DNA from: an uncultured Clostridia bacterium
GTDB lineage: Bacteria > Bacillota > Clostridia > TANB77 > CAG-508
DNA length: 6,355 bases
Direction of reading: 5' to 3'
NCBI GenBank assembly: GCA_934183305.1
Contig: CAKPSF010000014.1
Coordinates: 1 to 6,355 of the forward strand
Shown: positions 1 to 5,635 of the stretch, piece after piece
Layout: each line of letters begins with the position of its first letter
Numbering within the stretch: the stretch's first letter is position 1
Program-made: the position numbers and the translations under genes
Notes under the pieces: model-generated
Database searches by the model: none
What the model saw: the letters and a program-made list of their open reading frames with translations, nothing else
Told to the model about the DNA's origin: nothing

Positions 1-47
1 AATACGGATTTTAAAATAAATACATTTATGAATTCTTCTTTATCCAT
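1..47 (-). CDS. Possible start of a gene running off the window (partial)
   Basis: An ATG at 47-45 opens a minus-strand frame that stays open to the window edge, giving about 15 residues beginning MDKEEFINVF. There is no convincing ribosome binding site in front of the ATG (the preceding bases are TTGATTATT). The support is only the open frame, its position after a terminator, and the shared direction with the other genes. It is too short to assign a family and could be chance. Confidence 0.2.
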   Translation of the reverse strand, partial: MDKEEFINVFILKSV

Positions 48-61
48 AATAATCAATATAT

Positions 62-96
62 AAGATATATCTTGAGACAATAAAAGTGCACTTTTA
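62..96. repeat. Two perfect palindromes in the left intergenic region
   Basis: AAGATATATCTT (62-73) is a perfect 12-bp palindrome. TAAAAGTGCACTTTTA (81-96) is a perfect 16-bp palindrome. They lie 7 bp apart, upstream of the possible partial gene at the window edge and downstream of the DUF3644 terminator. Continuous palindromes without a loop are more typical of binding sites for dimeric regulators than of terminators. The first contains GATATATC, which loosely resembles the GATAT/ATATC half-sites of the operator at 5465-5496. Function unknown; short AT palindromes also arise by chance in such AT-rich DNA, although the 16-bp one is less likely to. Confidence 0.4.
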
Positions 97-165
97 AATA
101 CTATTTTCCCTAGGTGTTTTCATCTTATAACAAATTAAAATAAAAAGAAATTGTACAAAACATGC

Positions 166-189
166 AAAAGGAGTACATTTCTGTACTCC
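166..189 (-). terminator. Rho-independent terminator after the DUF3644 gene
   Basis: Read on the minus strand, an 8-bp perfect stem (GGAGTACA with TGTACTCC) encloses a GAAA tetraloop and is followed by TTTT and then GCATGTTTTG. The stem begins 6 bases after the stop codon of the DUF3644 gene. The U-run is short, but the stem is stable and the tetraloop is of the favourable GNRA class, so this is a convincing end of the transcript. Confidence 0.85.
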
Positions 190-195
190 CAATTA

Positions 196-1278
196 TTATT
201 CATATTCTTGGATTTCAAGTTTACATTTATCTCTATATAATTCTTTAATTGTTTCAATTGACAACTTATTTTCGGTTAATAATTTTTCTATAAATTCCAC
301 CCATTCATTTGTATATTGATAATCCTTATGCGTTTGATCATAATAGCAATACTTTGTATTTGTATCAAAAGGATCTTTAGACGGTTCTAATTTTTTAGAA
401 GGTTTTATTGAAAATATATATGTCAAATATGAATGAATATTTAAGTTGAATTTTGGATATTTCTCTTTTATTTTATTATTTATTGTACCCGGAAGCATTT
501 TATCTGCGTTTGTTATACTTTTTATTACTGTTTTGTTTTTGACTAAAGCTGTAAGCCTTTCTACTTCTTGTTTTTCTTCTTCTGTTAATTTATCCCAATT
601 TAAAAATTGAATTGCTAAATCTCCTTTATTTGTATTTGATATTATTGGTATTTGCACTAATTTAATACTATACTCTTGCATAGAATAAACTTCTGAGGAT
701 AAACTATCTCTAAACTTATCAATAAATTCATTTATTTTAGACATTTCTTTTGATAGTAACATTTTGCTTGATTTATATGATTTTTCGTTTCTTAATTCCG
801 AAAATTGCAAAGAAAATGGCAATGATACATTAATAGAATATTCTTGTCCAAAATTTTCAATTATAAAATTTTCATAATTGTATAACAAAGATTGACACTC
901 ACCAAATATTTTTATCTCTAAATCCGTACAATTTAAATAACTATGCTCAATTTTATTACGTAATTTTATAAAAAATATGTTATTCATATATGCTGCATTA
1001 TTAAGTTTTTTATATCTATCCATACACGTCTTTAATTCCCAAGTACGTTTTTCACCATCAATTCTTTGATACTTTCCATTTGAATCCTTGTAAAAATATT
1101 TTTCACCTATTGTTTTATGAAAATAAGCATGAAACGCTTTTGTCCAAGCTATATTCATATGTACTATGTAACTTTTTATTCGATTTTCTAATTTAGGTTT
1201 ATTATATATTTCAACTGCCAATAATGCATTATTAATTGAATCCTCTAGCAAGTCTTTTGCTTTTCCTTTTATTAACAT
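196..1278 (-). CDS. DUF3644 family protein with HEPN-type motif, putative RNase effector
   Basis: A 360-residue soluble protein with no signal peptide or membrane segment. I recognise it as a DUF3644 protein from its overall pattern: an N-terminal helical part starting MLIKGKAKDLLEDSINNALL, and a C-terminal region near residues 310-335 with the YYDQTHKDYQYTNEWV pattern. Residues 107-112 read RNKIEH, an R-x4-H arrangement in a predicted helix, as in the catalytic motif of HEPN-domain RNases. HEPN proteins commonly cut RNA in toxin-antitoxin, abortive-infection and CRISPR systems; that this one is an active RNase is inference. The start is placed at 1278 because AGGAGGT lies 7 bases before it. 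A frame extension to an ATG at 1314 has no ribosome binding site and would run through the leader hairpin. The gene lies 99 bases downstream of the restriction-modification operon, with its own candidate promoter and terminator, so it is a neighbouring unit that may be partly co-transcribed. Confidence 0.8.
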   Translation of the reverse strand: MLIKGKAKDLLEDSINNALLAVEIYNKPKLENRIKSYIVHMNIAWTKAFHAYFHKTIGEKYFYKDSNGKYQRIDGEKRTWELKTCMDRYKKLNNAAYMNNIFFIKLRNKIEHSYLNCTDLEIKIFGECQSLLYNYENFIIENFGQEYSINVSLPFSLQFSELRNEKSYKSSKMLLSKEMSKINEFIDKFRDSLSSEVYSMQEYSIKLVQIPIISNTNKGDLAIQFLNWDKLTEEEKQEVERLTALVKNKTVIKSITNADKMLPGTINNKIKEKYPKFNLNIHSYLTYIFSIKPSKKLEPSKDPFDTNTKYCYYDQTHKDYQYTNEWVEFIEKLLTENKLSIETIKELYRDKCKLEIQEYE

Positions 1279-1285
1279 ACTGATA

Positions 1286-1291
1286 CCTCCT
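1286..1291 (-). promoter_or_regulatory. Ribosome binding site that fixes the DUF3644 start
   Basis: AGGAGG on the minus strand, 7 bases before the ATG at 1278-1276. It decides for this internal start over the upstream in-frame ATG at 1314. It sits 4 bases past the T-run of the preceding hairpin, so a transcript stopped at that hairpin would lack it. Confidence 0.85.
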
Positions 1292-1294
1292 ATA

Positions 1295-1341
1295 ACAAAA
1301 AAAGCGCAATACAAAACTATTATAAGCCTATACTAGCGCTT
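1295..1341 (-). terminator. Terminator-like hairpin in the DUF3644 leader, possible attenuator
   Basis: On the minus strand AAGCGC (1341-1336) can pair with GCGCTT (1307-1302), and a TTTTTTT run including the end of the stem follows. G-U and A-U pairs can lengthen the base of the stem by several pairs using the preceding AAAGG, and some weaker pairing is possible inside the 28-base loop. It may be the end of the restriction-modification transcript, whose last gene stops 36 bases earlier. It also lies downstream of a good candidate promoter and just before the DUF3644 ribosome binding site, so it could regulate that gene by termination and readthrough. The long loop makes it a weaker terminator than the other two in the window. 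Confidence 0.6.
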
Positions 1342-1358
1342 CCTTTTAATTCACAAAT

Positions 1359-1387
1359 ATTATATCATTTTTTCTTATTATTTTAAA
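1359..1387 (-). promoter_or_regulatory. Candidate promoter for the DUF3644 gene
   Basis: Minus strand: TTTAAA (1387-1382) as -35 box, a 17-base spacer, and a perfect TATAAT -10 box (1364-1359). The -35 box matches the consensus at four of six positions and overlaps the last codons of the DUF4268 gene. Transcription would start near 1352, upstream of the leader hairpin. The -10 box lies in GATATAAT, which is also part of the palindromic operator at 5465-5496, so shared control by the RHH regulator is conceivable but unproven. A-T richness makes chance matches common. Confidence 0.5.
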
Positions 1388-2310
1388 TATCTTCTAAATG
1401 TATTCTTAAACAATTCAACATTATTGCTCATCCATTCAAAGGCTTCATCCCAAGATTCAGAATTAGGATCAACATCTAAATTAGATACTAATTTGATTCT
1501 TGATGCTTTTTTACCTTCTAATGGCATCCATTGTAAATTTGATGATATCTTCTCATTAATTTCTTCTTTATATTGTTCTAATAAATAATATAAATCTTTA
1601 TTGTCATTTATATAAAGTTCACATGCAATTTCATGTTTCTTAGTATTATAAGTTAAATCTAAATGACAATCACTTCTACCTATAAAGATATTATACCAAT
1701 GTTGCGGCAATGGTTTAATAAGTGAAAAATTAACTTTTTTATCTTCACAATAATTTTTAAAATCTTCCCAAAAGTTTAATTGAATAGTTGAAGCATTACT
1801 CATATTTTTAGAAACATTTTTTCTAATTGCTTTAGCCCAATTATTTGGTTTACTTATAATTTGAAATTTAGGAGCAATTAAAGAATCACCAATTTTCCAC
1901 AATTCAATTTGAACTAAGAATATATTAATATGTTCATCAGAATGTTCATTTAACCAATCAACAGCTTGTTTATGTTCATCTCTAACATCTTTAACAATCC
2001 ATATCTGTATGTCTGCATCAAATCCAGCAGAATAAACAATTACTTTTCCCAAATGGTCATGATTAGTCATTTCTAATTGATTTTCAATTATTATTGTTTT
2101 ATCTGTTTCCTCTTCATGAGCTTTAATATCAACATTATATCTTCCAGTAGAAGCTTCTGTTTCATCTACAGTAATATTAAATCCAAGTTCTTCACTTAGT
2201 AACTTAATATTATTCTCTTTAGCCAACCATTTTGTAAAATCTGTGGCTTCATTTTTCCAGACTTCTCTTAAATTTGTTATTTTTTCTAATTTACCTAAAT
2301 TATAGTTCAT
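1378..2310 (-). CDS. DUF4268 protein with PD-(D/E)XK-like nuclease domain
   Basis: A 310-residue soluble protein with two parts. The N-terminal half (about 15-140) has the layout of a PD-(D/E)XK nuclease fold: an early Glu at 21 in a helix, Asp61 in the strand NVDIKA, then IIIENQ with Glu76 and Gln78, and a helix LGKVIVYSAG. This is a D...E-x-Q variant, with Gln in place of the usual Lys. The C-terminal part (about 175-308), with NIFIGRSDCHLDL, EIACELYI and KDLYYLLEQYKEEI, fits the DUF4268 domain. Proteins of this type often sit beside restriction-modification genes; whether it cleaves DNA, what it recognises and whether it acts with the neighbouring enzyme are unknown. It starts 2 bases after the specificity gene stop, with GGAGG inside the end of that gene 7 bases before the ATG, so translational coupling is likely. 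A hairpin follows its stop codon. Confidence 0.8.
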   Translation of the reverse strand: MNYNLGKLEKITNLREVWKNEATDFTKWLAKENNIKLLSEELGFNITVDETEASTGRYNVDIKAHEEETDKTIIIENQLEMTNHDHLGKVIVYSAGFDADIQIWIVKDVRDEHKQAVDWLNEHSDEHINIFLVQIELWKIGDSLIAPKFQIISKPNNWAKAIRKNVSKNMSNASTIQLNFWEDFKNYCEDKKVNFSLIKPLPQHWYNIFIGRSDCHLDLTYNTKKHEIACELYINDNKDLYYLLEQYKEEINEKISSNLQWMPLEGKKASRIKLVSNLDVDPNSESWDEAFEWMSNNVELFKNTFRRYLK

Positions 2311-2312
2311 TT

Positions 2313-3365
2313 TTAATCCTCCAAAAATTGCAGATATTTACTATATTGTTCAAACATTATATTTTTTATATATTGTTCCATATATTCATAATCCGGATTA
2401 TCGTTTTCATCTACTGGTAACAAAATTTTTTCTTTACTAATTCTAAAATCATTTATTTCTCTATTAAAACTATATTTATTCCCTATTCTTGAAACTATAG
2501 TTGTTAAAAACAAATAAATATACTTATTAAATTTATCATTTTTTAATGATGTGATATGATCGCTACCAATAAATTCATATTGATGATAAAATGATGCGCC
2601 AACAGAACCACTATTAGCAATAGTAATACAATTATTAAATCGCTTACCTTCTTTATTACTAATAAAATTATCAACACCATTATTCATCATTGTCGAAGAA
2701 ACATATGGAACTTCCCCTGATTTATGATCACTTTTTTTTAATCTTTTTCCTCTATTTACAGAATCAAAAATCTTCTTTATATTAAATTCTTTCCATTTTT
2801 TATTATTTAATTCTTCTATTTCTTTATATTCAATTTGGCACAATGTTTTTTTACAATAATTTTTAATACAGTCTATTTCTTTTTGTAAAATAGATTTCAT
2901 ATACTCTTCCATAAATTTAAAATTTGGTTCTTCTTTATCATTTACAGGAAGCATAAAACTTCTAGCATCAGACCTAGAGCCAGTCAATCCCATCCCATAA
3001 CCGAATCCACAATTTTTTATTGAATCATTCAAACATCTTGTTATAAACAACCCAGAATATTTATTAATTTTAGATGAATTATAATAATACATTTTATTTC
3101 CTGTTATATATGAATAAGGTTGATAAAAATACTTTGCATTTTCTGCACCTAAACTTATTGTATTTGATGGATTAATTTTATAATCATCGTACTTTACTAT
3201 TGAAAAAAGTCCATTATTTAAATTCGTTCTAGTTACATAAGGAATGCCTTCTTCATCATTTACAATAAATTTTAATTTTTCACTATGATATGCTTTAGAA
3301 TTATTTGAATTACCAAGTACATCCTCTATTTTAAATTTTTCCCATTTAATATTTTCCTTTAACAT
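2313..3365 (-). CDS. Restriction-modification specificity subunit (S / BcgI B-like)
   Basis: A 350-residue DNA-recognition subunit made of two similar halves. Each half starts with a W-x-x-F-x-I pattern (KWEKFKIEDV at 7-16 and KWKEFNIKKIF at 190-200). Each then has a PYV segment (IPYVTRTNLNNG at 41-52 and VPYVSSTMMNNG at 219-230), and ends with LPV...P...YMEEYMK or YMEQYIK (139-157 and 316-334), followed by a helix that would dock on the methyltransferase. This is the two-target-recognition-domain plan of Type I HsdS and Type IIB B subunits, so a split recognition site is expected. The length is close to that of the BcgI B subunit (about 340 residues). The start is placed at 3365, one base after the stop of the A subunit and with GGAG 12 bases upstream. 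A longer frame to 3407 would overlap that gene and lacks a better site. The two domains differ in sequence, so the half-sites are probably different. Confidence 0.88.
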   Translation of the reverse strand: MLKENIKWEKFKIEDVLGNSNNSKAYHSEKLKFIVNDEEGIPYVTRTNLNNGLFSIVKYDDYKINPSNTISLGAENAKYFYQPYSYITGNKMYYYNSSKINKYSGLFITRCLNDSIKNCGFGYGMGLTGSRSDARSFMLPVNDKEEPNFKFMEEYMKSILQKEIDCIKNYCKKTLCQIEYKEIEELNNKKWKEFNIKKIFDSVNRGKRLKKSDHKSGEVPYVSSTMMNNGVDNFISNKEGKRFNNCITIANSGSVGASFYHQYEFIGSDHITSLKNDKFNKYIYLFLTTIVSRIGNKYSFNREINDFRISKEKILLPVDENDNPDYEYMEQYIKNIMFEQYSKYLQFLED

Positions 3366-3366
3366 T

Positions 3367-5274
3367 TTATTTATTCTCCTCAGCATCAAATAAGAAACCT
3401 CTATCATGTGTTATCATATTTATTTCAAAAGTCAAGTAATCTGCTATTGTATTTTTAAAATCTAAATCCTTTGGTATTTCATCATTAAAATAATAATACG
3501 AATGTAACCATTCATCATCTGAATCAATAGAAGTTTCTACACAAAACTTTGTTGGAGCTTCAATTTTATTAAACCATACATCTAATAAATGTTGTTTTCT
3601 ATCCTTTGCACGTTCTGTTTCTACTAAACCTTTATGTTTTTGAACTTCATAACCATCATCAGAAAAATCAATAAATTTACAAATTTTATCTTTATGATGT
3701 GGAATACCAGCAGTAAAAACTGCAATACAAGGATTTGTACCCACGCCGTAAAAAGTATTAGTATTTAAAGTTATTACACCCTCAAGAGTATGATGCTTTA
3801 ATATATTTTCCTTTATACTTTGCTCATACTTATTTTTTCCAGTCATCGTACTTTGAGGAACAATGACAATTGCTTTACCGCCAACTACTAAACTATCTAA
3901 TAAATGTTCTGTAAAACTTAATTCGCATTTTTCAGGGCTAACTTTTCCCATTGAATAAGGTGGATTCATCATACCTACTGTTGAACCTTTTAATTGTAAT
4001 TTATTAGCGTCTTGTGCCAAAAAATCGTCACATATTAAATTACTTTTTCCATCACCTCTAAGAATCATATTTGTTGTTGCTATAGTAAACATATAAGGCT
4101 GAAGTTCATAACCATGCAGTTGATTTCTTTTTATTGACGTTTTTTCATGTTCATTATTTGCTTTTTTTAACATATCATGCATAGCTGACACTAAAAATCC
4201 AGCAGTTCCACAACAAGGATCTAAAACTACATCTTCAGGTTTTAAATCAATTAATTCACAAAATAAATTACATATATGCTTTGGTGTTAAAACAATCCCT
4301 AATGATTGACCATCTCCACCAGAATAGCTCATAAACTCGCCATAAAATCTACCTAAATAATCTTCTGATGTTTGATTATATCTAATTGTTTTATATAACT
4401 TATTATACAAATATTCTGTGTAATATTTTAACGGTGTTTTCCCTAAGATATCATTTTTTTCATTTAAAATGACAGTATCTTTAATAATCGAAAATTGGGA
4501 TAATAATTTATCTTTTTTAGTTTCAGGAGAAACTTGAGATCTATCTAAATTATCTTTGATAGCATTGTAAATTTTTGAACCATCAGTTTTAACTTTATCA
4601 CCAATTAAATCATCTATAGAAAAGTTTTTGTATTCTATTTCTTTCAATGCTAATAAAATCCCACTAACTACTAAAGGTTTATCCTTATCACTTAAATTCC
4701 CATAATTTCTTAAATATTCATGTAATTCTTTTGCATCTTTCAAAATTTCAGCAGTTGTTTTCTCTTCATCTGTATCTTCTTTTAAAATTTCTCTTATATA
4801 GTATTCATCTATATTATCACTATTAAAGGAAATAAAACTTTCAACTTCTGGCAAATCCATAAAGTATTCTCTGCCATCCAAATAAATAGGTTTAATAGTA
4901 TGATGTTTTTCATCACCACTTATCCCAAATGCAATAGCTTTCTTATAATTTGTATTATCTAATATATGTTTAGCATAAAAATAGGCTCCATTTAACGCAT
5001 AATCTGTAATAGATGAAACATTCATATCTAATATACCATTTTCATCAAATTTTGCCTGTTTATCATTATTTGCTTTATCTTCAATTACTATAATAAAATC
5101 TTTAACTACACCACAATATTCAGGATAACCATAATTTCCAGTTCCCTTTTTTGAAGCTGTCTTCAAAGCCTCATCTATTTCTTTTATATTACATCCTTGC
5201 GCATCGATTTTAATCTTAGCATCCTTTAATAAATCATATACCCATAAATCAGTTTTAACTTCTTTTTTTGCCAT
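3367..5274 (-). CDS. BcgI-like Type IIB restriction endonuclease / N6-adenine methyltransferase (A subunit)
   Basis: A 635-residue bifunctional enzyme that methylates adenine in its site and, when the site is unmodified, cuts DNA, using the neighbouring S subunit for recognition. The N-terminal 140 residues hold a nuclease domain with P51-E52, then 12 residues, then E65-D66-K67. This PE-x12-EDK arrangement is what I know from BcgI-type A subunits. A helical linker follows (about 155-300). The methyltransferase has a conserved entry segment (GIVLTPKHICNLF, 326-338), AdoMet-binding motif I (DPCCGTAGF, 352-360) and catalytic motif IV (NPPY, 437-440), then the VGTNPCIAVF segment at 511-520 conserved in the HsdM/N6_Mtase family. 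Length and layout match BcgI A (about 637 residues), unlike a plain HsdM of about 500. Type IIB enzymes cut on both sides of their site; that this one does is inferred. It begins one base after the RHH gene, with AAGGAG 10 bases upstream inside that gene. Confidence 0.88.
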   Translation of the reverse strand: MAKKEVKTDLWVYDLLKDAKIKIDAQGCNIKEIDEALKTASKKGTGNYGYPEYCGVVKDFIIVIEDKANNDKQAKFDENGILDMNVSSITDYALNGAYFYAKHILDNTNYKKAIAFGISGDEKHHTIKPIYLDGREYFMDLPEVESFISFNSDNIDEYYIREILKEDTDEEKTTAEILKDAKELHEYLRNYGNLSDKDKPLVVSGILLALKEIEYKNFSIDDLIGDKVKTDGSKIYNAIKDNLDRSQVSPETKKDKLLSQFSIIKDTVILNEKNDILGKTPLKYYTEYLYNKLYKTIRYNQTSEDYLGRFYGEFMSYSGGDGQSLGIVLTPKHICNLFCELIDLKPEDVVLDPCCGTAGFLVSAMHDMLKKANNEHEKTSIKRNQLHGYELQPYMFTIATTNMILRGDGKSNLICDDFLAQDANKLQLKGSTVGMMNPPYSMGKVSPEKCELSFTEHLLDSLVVGGKAIVIVPQSTMTGKNKYEQSIKENILKHHTLEGVITLNTNTFYGVGTNPCIAVFTAGIPHHKDKICKFIDFSDDGYEVQKHKGLVETERAKDRKQHLLDVWFNKIEAPTKFCVETSIDSDDEWLHSYYYFNDEIPKDLDFKNTIADYLTFEINMITHDRGFLFDAEENK

Positions 5275-5275
5275 A

Positions 5276-5446
5276 CTACTTTGACTCCTTCTTTAATTTT
5301 TCTTCTATAGCTTCAATAACAAATTTATTTATACTATAACCTCGTTCTCTATCCTTTTTGTTGTTAACTATATTTCTAATCTTTTTATATAATTCGTTAG
5401 ACATTCTTAAAGGTATTGGAACTCTTTCTTCTTTCTTTTTATCCAT
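5276..5446 (-). CDS. Small ribbon-helix-helix (Arc/CopG-type) transcriptional regulator
   Basis: A 56-residue highly charged protein. It has a short beta strand (RVPIPLRM, 8-15), helix A (about 16-31, SNELYKKIRNIVNNKK), a turn with glycine (RERGYS, 33-38) and helix B (INKFVIEAIEEKLKKE, 39-54). This is the complete ribbon-helix-helix fold of Arc/CopG-like repressors, which bind DNA as dimers through the paired strands. GAGGG lies 5 bases before the ATG. The stop codon is one base before the start of the endonuclease/methyltransferase gene, so it is the first gene of that operon. A perfect palindrome overlapping the promoter lies 18 bases upstream of its start. The likely role is to repress its own operon and time expression of the restriction enzyme, a job usually done in such loci by helix-turn-helix C proteins. 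It could instead be an orphan antitoxin-like protein, but no toxin gene adjoins it. Confidence 0.83.
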   Translation of the reverse strand: MDKKKEERVPIPLRMSNELYKKIRNIVNNKKDRERGYSINKFVIEAIEEKLKKESK

Positions 5447-5464
5447 ATTATCCCTCTTTATTTA

Positions 5465-5496
5465 TGATATCATTATATCTTGATATAATGATATCA
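5465..5496. promoter_or_regulatory. Perfect 32-bp palindrome, likely operator of the RHH regulator
   Basis: TGATATCATTATATC (5465-5479) and GATATAATGATATCA (5482-5496) are exact 15-bp inverted arms around TT. Each arm is itself a small dyad, GATAT-N4-ATATC. The site therefore offers four alternating half-sites (5466-5470, 5475-5479, 5482-5486, 5491-5495), with dyad centres 16 bp apart. That layout suits two RHH dimers side by side. It covers the -10 box and start region of the operon promoter, so binding would block transcription. Confidence 0.82.
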
Positions 5497-5516
5497 CTTT
5501 TTGCAGATTTAATCAA
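5488..5516 (-). promoter_or_regulatory. Promoter of the restriction-modification operon
   Basis: Minus strand: TTGATT (5516-5511, four of six consensus bases) as -35, a 17-base spacer, and TATCAT (5493-5488, five of six) as -10. The predicted start is near 5481, in the centre of the palindrome, leaving a leader of about 35 bases before the RHH start codon. A second, exact TATAAT at 5477-5472 lies in the other palindrome arm but has no good -35 partner. Confidence 0.65.
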
Positions 5517-5521
5517 GGGTT

Positions 5522-5580
5522 TGGGACATTTCCCACATACGAATTTCGTACGGGAGTACAAATTCAGTGCTGGCTAGACA
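5522..5580. other. GC-richer non-coding block with two adjacent small hairpins
   Basis: This stretch is visibly less AT-rich than its surroundings. It contains TGGGA-CATT-TCCCA (5522-5535) and, two bases on, TACGAA-T-TTCGTA (5538-5550), then GTACGGGAGTAC (5548-5559) and a non-repetitive tail to TGGCTAGACA. On the minus strand a frame of about 27 codons runs through it to a stop at 5511-5509 (ending RMWEMSQTLD), but it has no credible start and ribosome binding site, so I do not call it a gene. It lies between the terminator of the tnpV pair and the promoter of the defence operon. It could be a mobile-element end, a recombination or nicking site, or a decayed gene end; none of these can be settled here. 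Confidence 0.4.
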
Positions 5581-5600
5581 ATAAATATACTCCTACAAAC

Positions 5601-5628
5601 AAAAAACACTACCATTTCTGATAGTGTT
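5601..5628 (-). terminator. Rho-independent terminator after the 99-residue gene
   Basis: On the minus strand a 10-bp stem (AACACTATCA with TGGTAGTGTT, one U-G pair) closes a GAAA tetraloop and continues into TTTT then GTTTG; together with the last stem bases this is a six-T run. It begins 7 bases after the stop codon of the preceding gene. It separates the tnpV transcript from the restriction-modification operon. Confidence 0.9.
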
Positions 5629-5635
5629 AATTTCT

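Noticed and set aside
1276..1314. In-frame ATG at 1314 as the start of the DUF3644 gene
   Set aside because: It has no ribosome binding site, and the extra 12 residues are encoded by the hairpin and ribosome binding site region. The ATG at 1278 has AGGAGG at ideal spacing and a family-like N-terminus.
3363..3407. Longer S-subunit start at 3407
   Set aside because: It would overlap the A subunit gene by about 40 bases. The ATG at 3365 follows that gene by one base and leads directly into the conserved W-x-x-F block.
3367..5274. Incomplete or degraded Type I system missing hsdR
   Set aside because: The A subunit has its own PE-x12-EDK nuclease motif and BcgI-like length, and all genes are intact, so no separate HsdR is expected.
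5276..5446. RHH protein as antitoxin of a toxin-antitoxin pair
   Set aside because: No small toxin gene adjoins it. The next gene, one base downstream, is the restriction-modification A subunit, and the palindrome at the promoter suits an operon regulator.
5509..5593. Short minus-strand frame ending RMWEMSQTLD as a gene
   Set aside because: It has about 27 codons, no ATG near its upstream end and no placed ribosome binding site. I treat it as a possible remnant or non-coding site.
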